From positions 62,001-126,000 of the forward strand of contig CAJWBH010000003.1 in the NCBI GenBank assembly GCA_913019975.1: 64,000 nt of DNA, given 5' to 3'. Both the position numbers and the translations under genes were made by a program. Position 1 is the first letter of the stretch, and each line of letters begins with the position of its first letter. Positions 9,174 through 16,954 of this stretch are shown piece by piece. This DNA comes from Thalassolituus maritimus (GTDB taxonomy: Bacteria > Pseudomonadota > Gammaproteobacteria > Pseudomonadales > Oceanobacteraceae). The notes beneath the pieces are model-generated. The model did not search any database. It saw only the letters and a program-made list of their open reading frames with translations, and was not told the origin of the DNA.

Positions 9174-9568
9174 ACATTATGTTACACCCAGTCTCCTTGC
9201 CGGATACCACTGGCAGGAAACCCCCCCCGATATTGCTGATTTACACTCACCTGACAAACAGTTCTCCGGAGTGGCCAATCCCGACAGAGCGATCTTAATG
9301 TGAGTTCCTCGCCGTTATTAGGATGATTTACGCAACAATAAGACCCAAACTGTCAGAATTACAACATAGCTACCACTCAGTTGTAGAGATCTTCGCCAAC
9401 TAACTGTTTTTACGTATATTTCTCATTTAATTAACACTTTATCAGTTAATTGACGCGTAACATTACCGGCCTTAATATTACGCAAAATTTCGATTTGTGA
9501 CGCAATTTAACCGGTGTGCAGTCATCGGCGAGTGCGTGACGCATAATATTGCTTGGGGAAGTAATCAT
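9174..9568 (+). promoter_or_regulatory. AT-rich leader of the DUF11 gene cluster with TGACGC repeats
   Basis: 395 bp without a recognised gene. The 3' half is AT-rich and carries TGACGC(G/A) three times (from 9451, 9498 and 9537), plus a related TTACGCAAAATTT at 9477-9489. A run of eight C lies at 9221-9228. TTGACG at 9450 could serve as a -35 element, but I see no good -10 partner. The repeats look like iterated binding sites for an unidentified regulator; no c-di-GMP riboswitch consensus is visible. Confidence 0.4.
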
Positions 9569-12500
9569 TTGAATCTGGCTCTACCTGCTAGTATTTGCGG
9601 GCGGGTGTCTTGTGCCAACCATAACCAGAGCCGATGGATATCCGCTCTGGTTTTCTGCGTTATCACGATTCAGTTACTTTTCTTCAGCGCCCTCTCCCAT
9701 GCGAAAGAGATAGAGCTGTATAAAAGCTATGCAGGCAACATTGCCTTTGCTCTGACCGGGGCCTCTCTGAGAGACGGCAGCTCATTCAACCAATGCCAGG
9801 CGTTGCAATCCTCCAGCGCCGCGTTACAGATTCCGGCTGGTAGTACCATTCGTGCCGCGTATCTTTACTGGTCGGGTTCAGGCCAGGCCGACAATACAGT
9901 GTCTCTGAACGGCGCCACAGTAAATGCGGGTGTCTCCTACAGTCTGGTTGTTGAAAACCGTAACTACTTCAGTGCCCGCGCGGATGTCAGTAATCGAATC
10001 AATGGTTCTGGTATCTATAGTGTTAGCGGTCTGACCTTCGATACCAGCCAGCCATACTGTGATGTCGCCAATGTCTATGGCGGCTGGGCGTTGTTGGTGG
10101 TGTATGAGAATACCAATGAGCCTCTGCGGGTGGTCAACCTGTTTGACGGCTTCCGCGATTACTGGGGTAGATCAATTACTCTTACCCCAAGCAACTTTAT
10201 CGTCTCTGACAATCCTTCACTGAAACAAGGTCGCCACGGCCATATCACCTGGGAAGGTGACACAGGGAACTCTCAGACACTCAACGGTGTGTCCGAAGCT
10301 CTGATCTTCAACGGCAGCAACCTGACTGGTACGGGCAATCCCGCGGGCAATCAGTTTAACTCGTACTCCAATAGCACCAGCTCGAACACATCAGGGGTAG
10401 ACCTTGATGTTTATCAGATTGGTAATTTCCTGCAGGCAGGCCAGACCAGCGTCACCACAACGTATTCCTCTGGTCAGGACAGGGTTTTCCTCAGCGCCGA
10501 AATCATCAGTATCCCGAATGAAGCTGTCAGCGATCTGGCGGTCGATATTCAGAGCTTCGATACCCTCGTATCCCGTGGCTCTGATATTACCTACAGCTTA
10601 TCAGTAACAAACCAGGGGCCGAGTAATGAGCCTGCTGGAAGCGTCGTCACCATTCCCCTGGGCTCTGATACCAGCTTCGTCAGTGCCGAAGGTACGAACT
10701 GGGGTTGCTCCGCAAACACCTCAGAAGTGACATGTACCTATAACTCACCTCTGACCATTAATACCACAACGCCACCGCTTTCCATGCTGCTGTCGACCTC
10801 AGGCAGTACCGCCAGCAGCGTCACGACGGAAGCCACAGTCAGCGGCGTCAATTTTGACAACAACCTGTTCGATAACACAGACGCGGTCAGCATCGATATT
10901 CAGGATGCGGATTTTTCTGCGTCTGTAAAAAGCGTCATCGATCTCAATGGTGGTCAGCTCTACCCCGGTGACACTCTCCGTTTCACCATTGACCTCATCA
11001 ACAACAGCAGCTTCAACGCCAACAACGTGACGCTCACCGACAATATGCCGCAGTACATAAACGGCTTTAATGTTATCCGCCAGCCTGCGGGCAGTGTTAA
11101 CAACAGCCAGCCAGCGACGGCGGGGGCTAATGGCACTGGCGTTGTGGTCATCAATAATATGTCGGTTGCCGCCAACGGCAGCGAAGAAATTGTTATAGAT
11201 GCGACGGTCTCGGCCAGTGCGCCACAGGGTGCTGTAATCTCCAATATAGCAGTGGTTAGCTCGGGTTCTTCCGATACGCAAATCGCCGCTCCACCCATTA
11301 CGGTGGCCTCGCAGAGCCTGAGCAATGGCGAAATCCTTCTGCGGGACAGCCTCGCGGGCAATCTGAATTACGAGTTATTAGGTGGCCATTTCCGTCAGGG
11401 TACGAATGGATGTCAGACTCCCCTGGCCTCGTCAAGCGATTCCATTACACTTCCCGCGGGAAGCAACGTCGAAGCTGCTTACCTGTATTGGTCCGGTTCG
11501 GGTAACGCCGACAACACGGCTACGTTGAATGGCGCTCAGGTCACTGCGGGCTATACGTACGAGCAGTCTTACGTCATCCCTGGACAACAGGGGCAAAGCT
11601 TTAATTCCATTTACTATAGTTCGCGCGCTAATGTCACCGGCTTGGTCAACGGCTCGGGCACATACACAGTCAGTGGTGTAAATTTCACGCGAGCACAGAC
11701 CCCTTACTGCGATTATGCGACAGCATACGGTGGCTGGGCACTTCTGATTATCTATGAAAATGCCAGTGAGCCGCTACGTGTGGTTAACCTCTACGATGGC
11801 TTCCGCTCGTTCCGTGGGCAGTCGATTACATTAGCCCCCGATAATTTTATTATTTCGCAGAACGCCCAATCTCTCGGCGCGAAACACGCGCACATCACCT
11901 GGGAAGGCGACGATAGCAATTCACAAAGCTTCAATGGTCAGAATGAGGCTCTGGTATTCGAGGGCAATAGCCTCACCGATGGAGGTAATCCAACGAATAA
12001 TCAGTTTAATTCGTTCTCGAATATCAAAGGTAACTCGCCGGGCGTCGATATTGATGACTTTCAGGTAGGACAATATCTAACGCCGGGTAACACCTCAGTA
12101 ACAACCACCTACTCTTCCGGTCAGGATCTGGTTTTTCTTACTGCAGAAATCATCAGTGTACCGAATGAACCTGTCTCCGACCTCATACTGGATACCAGCG
12201 CACCTGCCCGCATATCCCGCGGAGCCGATGCAATCTATACCTTCACCGCGTCAAACAATGGTCCTTTGGACGCGCCTCAGGGAAGTGTCATCCGCATCCC
12301 ACTGAATGACGGCCTGACGCTCGATAGTTACTCAGGTACTGACTGGAACTGTTCAGTCAGCGGCAGTGAGCTGCTGTGTACCTACAATCAGATTATCCCT
12401 GTCGGTAATCAAGCACCGCCCCTGACCGTTATTTTTGATACGTCGGCGACCACACAAAGCCAGATCAGTGGCAATGCCAGCCTTGAAGGCGTGAACTTCG

Positions 12501-14308
12501 ACAACCGCCTGGCCAACAATACCAATGATCTTACTGTTCAGCTGCAGGACGCGAACCTGTCCTCATCAGTCAAAAGCGTGCTCGATCTCAATGGTGGTCA
12601 GGTCCTGCCCGGAGACACCCTGCGCTATACCATGAGTCTGTCGAACAGCAGTAACTTCAACGCGACCGCTGTGACTCTGACCGACCCGATGCCAGCGCTG
12701 ATATCCTCATTCAGTGTGTTCAGCCGTCCAGGTGGTTCAATCAATAACAGTCAGCCTGCACCTGCTGGTGACAATAGCACTGGCATCGTCGAGATCAGTA
12801 ACCTGACGATTCCTGCCGGGGCAACAGTGAATGTTGTCGTTGACGCTGTTATTTCCGCCGGGGCGCAAGACGGTGAGACCATTACCAACGTCGCGACTGT
12901 GGGTAATCCGGCGGTCAATTATCCGATGACCTCGCCCACAGTCACTATCAACAATGCCCTCGGCAACAGCGGTAATAAGCCCCTGTACCTGCAACCCGAC
13001 AGTACCCTGACCCGGATTGCCGATACGTCAGGCGGTTTTCAGGTAGTGAATGATCAGCAGACGGTTCAATGGACCCTGACTCCGGCACTCCAGACCGATG
13101 TGGAACTGGATTACTCCAGCCCTATTCCGGTGACATTGCGCCTCGAGAACAACCTGACGGCAGGCCAGGGCAATAACAACGAATATCAGCACAACGTAAC
13201 CGTCTCTCTGATCAGAGTAAGCAACGGGTCTTCAACAACCATTGCGTCAGATACCCAACAGGTGAGTCTGCTGACGGCAGCGAATACTGTCTCAAGTGAT
13301 TCTGTGCGGACCTTCCAGTTTGATATGGCCGTCTCCAGCAACCAGCCTTTACTCGCTGGGGATGCCCTGCGTCTGGCTGTCACCCAGAGCCGGGTTGGCG
13401 GTTCTGCAGACTTCCCTCAGTACCGCAACCTCAGGGTCTACAGCTCTGATAATGGCGTTATTTCATTGGTGGCACTGACCTCTAACACAGTGATCAGTGT
13501 CGATCTTGTTGAGCTATACGATCAGGCCTACCCAGATGGCAGCCCTGTCAGTTCAATCAATCCTGGAACCGCATATTTTGTCCGTGCAGATGTCACTGAC
13601 CCCTTTGGAGCCTACGACGTTACGAATACCCGCCTGACCATTAATGCTGCCAGTGGTGAGGTTCCCGTCAGCCTGGCTGTGATGTCCTCGGTGAATACCA
13701 CGCCATCAACCGTGACAGTTGAGTACCCCTACACCACAGCATCCGACGCTCAGAGCGGCGACTGGTTGTTCACCGTCAGGGCTGATGAAGGCTACGAAGG
13801 CACCGTATTTAACGTACGGACGGTAACCGTCCCTCTGCTTCAACCGGCGCAGCTGACCATGAATAAATCGCTTCAGGTAACCAGTGACCCGATTAACGGC
13901 AGTGCCAACCCTAAGGCCATTCCAGGCGCTCTGATTGAGTATGAACTGGCGGTGACTAACACAGGTGAGGGTACCGCCGACACAGATACAGTCACCATTA
14001 CTGACAGCTTACCGGCTGACACGGCTTTCTTCGTTGGTACTGACGCCAGTGTCAGCCCCATCACTCTGACAGAAGGCGCGACCGCCAGCACCCTGACCCT
14101 GAATTTTGAAAACCTGACATCGACTGCAGACGACATCGAGTTCTCAAACAACAACGGCACGACGTTTGACTACCAGCCAACGCCGGATGCCGAAGGTTTC
14201 GATCCGCTGATAACAGATATCCGAATCCGTCTCGGAGGCTCTATGCCGGGTACGGACGAAGACGGCAGTCCTGAATTCAGCATTTTTTATCAAGTAAAGG
14301 TCAACTAA
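9569..14308 (+). CDS. Gene A: large secreted DUF11-type protein with tandem 540-residue modules
   Basis: About 1579 residues, very rich in Ser, Asn, Thr and Gly. A long signal peptide ends at ALSHA; mature start KEIELYK. Two homologous modules follow (about 46-586 and 587-1125). Each has a beta-rich head with AYLYWSGSG, a conserved GGWALL-YEN segment and LRVVNL-DGFR (possibly DUF3344-like), then two DUF11-type Ig domains with paired Cys. After an Ig-like stretch, a final DUF11 domain (about 1425-1579) ends abruptly in FYQVKVN. I place the start at TTG 9569 because GGGGAAG lies seven bases upstream; an in-frame GTG at 9497 lacks such a site. First of five same-strand genes, 10 bp before the next. 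A surface or tip-subunit role is inferred; no enzymatic motif is visible. Confidence 0.75.
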   Translation: MNLALPASICGRVSCANHNQSRWISALVFCVITIQLLFFSALSHAKEIELYKSYAGNIAFALTGASLRDGSSFNQCQALQSSSAALQIPAGSTIRAAYLYWSGSGQADNTVSLNGATVNAGVSYSLVVENRNYFSARADVSNRINGSGIYSVSGLTFDTSQPYCDVANVYGGWALLVVYENTNEPLRVVNLFDGFRDYWGRSITLTPSNFIVSDNPSLKQGRHGHITWEGDTGNSQTLNGVSEALIFNGSNLTGTGNPAGNQFNSYSNSTSSNTSGVDLDVYQIGNFLQAGQTSVTTTYSSGQDRVFLSAEIISIPNEAVSDLAVDIQSFDTLVSRGSDITYSLSVTNQGPSNEPAGSVVTIPLGSDTSFVSAEGTNWGCSANTSEVTCTYNSPLTINTTTPPLSMLLSTSGSTASSVTTEATVSGVNFDNNLFDNTDAVSIDIQDADFSASVKSVIDLNGGQLYPGDTLRFTIDLINNSSFNANNVTLTDNMPQYINGFNVIRQPAGSVNNSQPATAGANGTGVVVINNMSVAANGSEEIVIDATVSASAPQGAVISNIAVVSSGSSDTQIAAPPITVASQSLSNGEILLRDSLAGNLNYELLGGHFRQGTNGCQTPLASSSDSITLPAGSNVEAAYLYWSGSGNADNTATLNGAQVTAGYTYEQSYVIPGQQGQSFNSIYYSSRANVTGLVNGSGTYTVSGVNFTRAQTPYCDYATAYGGWALLIIYENASEPLRVVNLYDGFRSFRGQSITLAPDNFIISQNAQSLGAKHAHITWEGDDSNSQSFNGQNEALVFEGNSLTDGGNPTNNQFNSFSNIKGNSPGVDIDDFQVGQYLTPGNTSVTTTYSSGQDLVFLTAEIISVPNEPVSDLILDTSAPARISRGADAIYTFTASNNGPLDAPQGSVIRIPLNDGLTLDSYSGTDWNCSVSGSELLCTYNQIIPVGNQAPPLTVIFDTSATTQSQISGNASLEGVNFDNRLANNTNDLTVQLQDANLSSSVKSVLDLNGGQVLPGDTLRYTMSLSNSSNFNATAVTLTDPMPALISSFSVFSRPGGSINNSQPAPAGDNSTGIVEISNLTIPAGATVNVVVDAVISAGAQDGETITNVATVGNPAVNYPMTSPTVTINNALGNSGNKPLYLQPDSTLTRIADTSGGFQVVNDQQTVQWTLTPALQTDVELDYSSPIPVTLRLENNLTAGQGNNNEYQHNVTVSLIRVSNGSSTTIASDTQQVSLLTAANTVSSDSVRTFQFDMAVSSNQPLLAGDALRLAVTQSRVGGSADFPQYRNLRVYSSDNGVISLVALTSNTVISVDLVELYDQAYPDGSPVSSINPGTAYFVRADVTDPFGAYDVTNTRLTINAASGEVPVSLAVMSSVNTTPSTVTVEYPYTTASDAQSGDWLFTVRADEGYEGTVFNVRTVTVPLLQPAQLTMNKSLQVTSDPINGSANPKAIPGALIEYELAVTNTGEGTADTDTVTITDSLPADTAFFVGTDASVSPITLTEGATASTLTLNFENLTSTADDIEFSNNNGTTFDYQPTPDAEGFDPLITDIRIRLGGSMPGTDEDGSPEFSIFYQVKVN

Positions 14309-14318
14309 GGAGATCCCT

Positions 14319-15299
14319 ATGAAGACCATCAGTAAAATCGCCCTGCTGACTGCGGGCCTGGCTGCCTCTACGGCAACCTGGGCTGCAGGTACAGATGCAG
14401 GTTCAATCATTACCAACACCGCAACCGCTACCTTTGATGACCCGGCAACGGGCAACCCTGGCAGCACATCAGCAACAGCACCAGATATCACTGTTGCCGA
14501 GCTGATTAACGTTAACGTCACAGCCGAAAACACAGTACCGGTAGAAACTCAGCCGGGCGGTGCGAATCAGGTGCTGGAGTTTACCGTCACCAACACAGGT
14601 AACGGTACCGAAGCCTTCACCCTGACAGCAGCCAACCTGGCTGGTGATGACTTTGACGCTGAAAGCGTGACTGTTTACCTCGACAGCAACAACGACGGCG
14701 TGTTCAACACTGGCGATCAGGTAGTCACTGCTGACCTGGTACTGGACGCTGACGAGTCAGCCACCGTATTTATCGTGGGTAACATCCCAGGTACTGCGGC
14801 GACTGGCCAGCAAGCTGAACTTGAACTGACTGCGACATCAGCAACGCCGGGCGCTGCAACCGCTGCTCCGGGTACTCTGCTGCCAGGTCAGGGCACCAAC
14901 ACTCCAGCAGGCGCTGTGGTTGGTACTGCGGTTACCGATACAGACACAGGTACCTTCGTGGTTGGCACTCTGATCACTGATGCCTACATCGATCTGGATA
15001 AATCTATTGAGAGCCGCGTTGACCCATTCGGTGGCACGACTGACATCCCAGGCACCATCGTTACTTACCTGATTACTGCAACTGCGGTAAACGGCGACGT
15101 TAACAACCTGGTCGTGGCTGACTCCATTCCACTGTCTATGACGCTGGTAGCCGATTCCGTAACGATCGACGGTGCAGCAAAAACTGACCTTGCCGGTGAC
15201 GACGAAGTCGACGTTGCAGGTTCTGACGTGTCAGTAACCCTGGGCACTCTGACTGAAAACACAACGGTAGAAATCCGCCTTCAGGCTGAAATCAACTGA
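14319..15299 (+). CDS. Gene B: secreted acidic DUF11-type protein
   Basis: A 326-residue exported protein, strongly acidic and threonine-rich. Signal peptide to WA (about residue 22), then AGTDAGSIITNTATATFDD, which looks like the final strand of a DUF11 domain standing alone at the mature N-terminus. An Ig-like domain with the calcium-loop-like motif DSNNDGVFNTGD follows (about 120-132). The C-terminal DUF11 domain (about 224-326, starting KSIESRVDPFGG) ends in VEIRLQAEIN without its usual last strand. AAGGAG overlaps the stop of gene A, so translation is probably coupled. Possible linker subunit of a surface polymer, inferred from shared termini with genes A, D and E. No homologue of known function recognised. 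Confidence 0.75.
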   Translation: MKTISKIALLTAGLAASTATWAAGTDAGSIITNTATATFDDPATGNPGSTSATAPDITVAELINVNVTAENTVPVETQPGGANQVLEFTVTNTGNGTEAFTLTAANLAGDDFDAESVTVYLDSNNDGVFNTGDQVVTADLVLDADESATVFIVGNIPGTAATGQQAELELTATSATPGAATAAPGTLLPGQGTNTPAGAVVGTAVTDTDTGTFVVGTLITDAYIDLDKSIESRVDPFGGTTDIPGTIVTYLITATAVNGDVNNLVVADSIPLSMTLVADSVTIDGAAKTDLAGDDEVDVAGSDVSVTLGTLTENTTVEIRLQAEIN

Positions 15300-15313
15300 T
15301 ATTGAGGTGACAT

Positions 15314-15772
15314 ATGCGCTTACTGACCACATTACTCCTGCTCCTGCCTTTGTCGGCATTTGCCACAGTCAGCCTGGAATCACAGCCCTATAAGGTGGTG
15401 ATGGCTACCCAGGACGACGGAAGCGTGGCTGAAGAGTGGCTGGAAGCCGACAAAATCGCTCCTGGCGACAAAGTCGGCTACCGCATCACGTACGTCAACA
15501 CCGGAAGCGAGCCGGTCAGTGGCGTCACCATCAAGAACCCTGTGCCGGAAAACACTGTTTACATCATGAACAGTGCCAACGGCGCAGGTACCTCCATCAC
15601 CCTGTCGGTGGATGGTTCTCAGTTTGCTCCTGTGAGTGAGCTGAACGTATTGGAAAACGGCGAAATCCGCCCTGCCGGTGCGAAAGATATCCAAAGTATT
15701 CGCTGGATTGTTGATGCGCCTTTAGCGCCGTCTGCAACTGGCTTTGTCGAATTTCAGGTCCGGGTTAAGTAA
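15314..15772 (+). CDS. Gene C: small secreted single-domain DUF11-like protein
   Basis: A 152-residue exported protein with a short signal peptide (to SAFA, residue 17) and apparently one DUF11/Ig-like domain: APGDKVGYRITYVNTGSEPVSGVTI and PVPENTVYI are the family strands. It ends in GFVEFQVRVK, matching the C-terminal ends of genes A, B and D. Unlike B, D and E it has no GT-x-ITNTA segment at its mature N-terminus. It sits 14 bp after B and 20 bp before D, inside the unit. Its size and single fold suggest a cap, adaptor or periplasmic chaperone for the larger DUF11 proteins; this is inference, and no chaperone-usher signature is present. Confidence 0.72.
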   Translation: MRLLTTLLLLLPLSAFATVSLESQPYKVVMATQDDGSVAEEWLEADKIAPGDKVGYRITYVNTGSEPVSGVTIKNPVPENTVYIMNSANGAGTSITLSVDGSQFAPVSELNVLENGEIRPAGAKDIQSIRWIVDAPLAPSATGFVEFQVRVK

Positions 15773-15792
15773 TCCCAGGCTGGAGGTGAAAT

Positions 15793-16923
15793 ATGAATAA
15801 GCACGTAAAACTGATCAGCCCCGTTGTACTGGCAACACTCAGTACAATGTCGTTTCAGGTTCACGCCGCCGGAACTGCTGCCGGGACCGAGGTCACTAAC
15901 ACGGCCATTCTGAACTACCAGATAAATGGAGTAGATCAGGATGCTGTTGAGGCTCAGGACGTTTTCAACGTCGACATCAAAGTCGACTATGCCCTGACGC
16001 GTCTGCTGACCACAGAACCCAATCAGACCTCTCTTGAGGCTGACAACGTAACCATTGCTGCGGTTCAGATTACCAACGATGGTAACTCGCCAACGTCGTT
16101 CACTGTGGCTGCTGGCAACGAAACAGGCACGACTCTTGACGTTAATGGCACCACTTACACGGATAACATCGATACCGGTACGACATACAGTTACTACGTT
16201 GATGATCCTGTAAATGGAACACCCGGAGTCCTTGACGCCGCCGATACCCTGCTCACCGGCCCGACGGCAGAAGTGCTAGCCGACGAGACAATTACTGTAT
16301 TTATCACAGTACCGAAGGCGGAAATCGATGGCGCAGACAAAGATGTCGCTCTGACCACAGTCACGGTCAACGGTGTCGCTTCAACCATCGACGGAACGAC
16401 ATATCAGCTGGATACTGGCGACAACGATCCGACCAACGGTTCTGAAGACGACGCAGCGATCGCCAACGGTGCGACCAGCATCGAAGTGGTCTACGCCGAC
16501 ACCGACGCTGACAACCAGGAAATACTCACCGATGTGCTGCTTCTGGTATTCCCGAACCTTGAGGGGCTGGGCAACCTGACCAAAACATCGGCAATCATCA
16601 GTGATCCTCTGAACGGCACGGATAATCCAAAAGCCATTCCTGGCGCTGTAGTTGAGTACACCATCACTCTGACAAACACAGGTACCGCGGATGCGACCAA
16701 TGTGGTCGTTACCGATGCGATTCCTGCTGATACCACCTACGTAGCAGACAGCCTGCTGGTCGCAATGGACGGTGCAACGACCCCGGTTGCTGTCGATGCG
16801 GCAATTGCAAGCTACGACGCTGGTACCGACACAGTCACCGTGAATCTGGGCACCGTCGATGGCGATGCTGACCCTGCGAATCAGGAAACCAACGTCATTA
16901 CCTTCCAGGTAACGATTGACTGA
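15793..16923 (+). CDS. Gene D: secreted acidic DUF11-type protein
   Basis: A 376-residue exported protein, organised like gene B. Signal peptide to VHA (about residue 25), then AGTAAGTEVTNTAILNY at the mature N-terminus, an acidic middle region rich in Asp and Thr, and a C-terminal DUF11 domain (about 259-376) starting KTSAIISDPLNG-DNPKAIPG. That start closely matches the last domain of gene A (SDPINGSANPKAIPGA). It ends in VITFQVTID, again without a final DUF11 strand. TGGAGG lies about seven bases before the ATG. It precedes the giant barrel gene by 31 bp. A structural subunit is the likeliest role; function unknown. Confidence 0.75.
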   Translation: MNKHVKLISPVVLATLSTMSFQVHAAGTAAGTEVTNTAILNYQINGVDQDAVEAQDVFNVDIKVDYALTRLLTTEPNQTSLEADNVTIAAVQITNDGNSPTSFTVAAGNETGTTLDVNGTTYTDNIDTGTTYSYYVDDPVNGTPGVLDAADTLLTGPTAEVLADETITVFITVPKAEIDGADKDVALTTVTVNGVASTIDGTTYQLDTGDNDPTNGSEDDAAIANGATSIEVVYADTDADNQEILTDVLLLVFPNLEGLGNLTKTSAIISDPLNGTDNPKAIPGAVVEYTITLTNTGTADATNVVVTDAIPADTTYVADSLLVAMDGATTPVAVDAAIASYDAGTDTVTVNLGTVDGDADPANQETNVITFQVTID

Positions 16924-16954
16924 AACGATGGTTAACCAGGTTAACTGACAGAAA

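Noticed and set aside
11328-14308. Gene A as two separate or frameshifted genes
   Set aside because: The frame is continuous through the module boundary, with no stop and no ribosome-binding site; the repeat explains the similarity.
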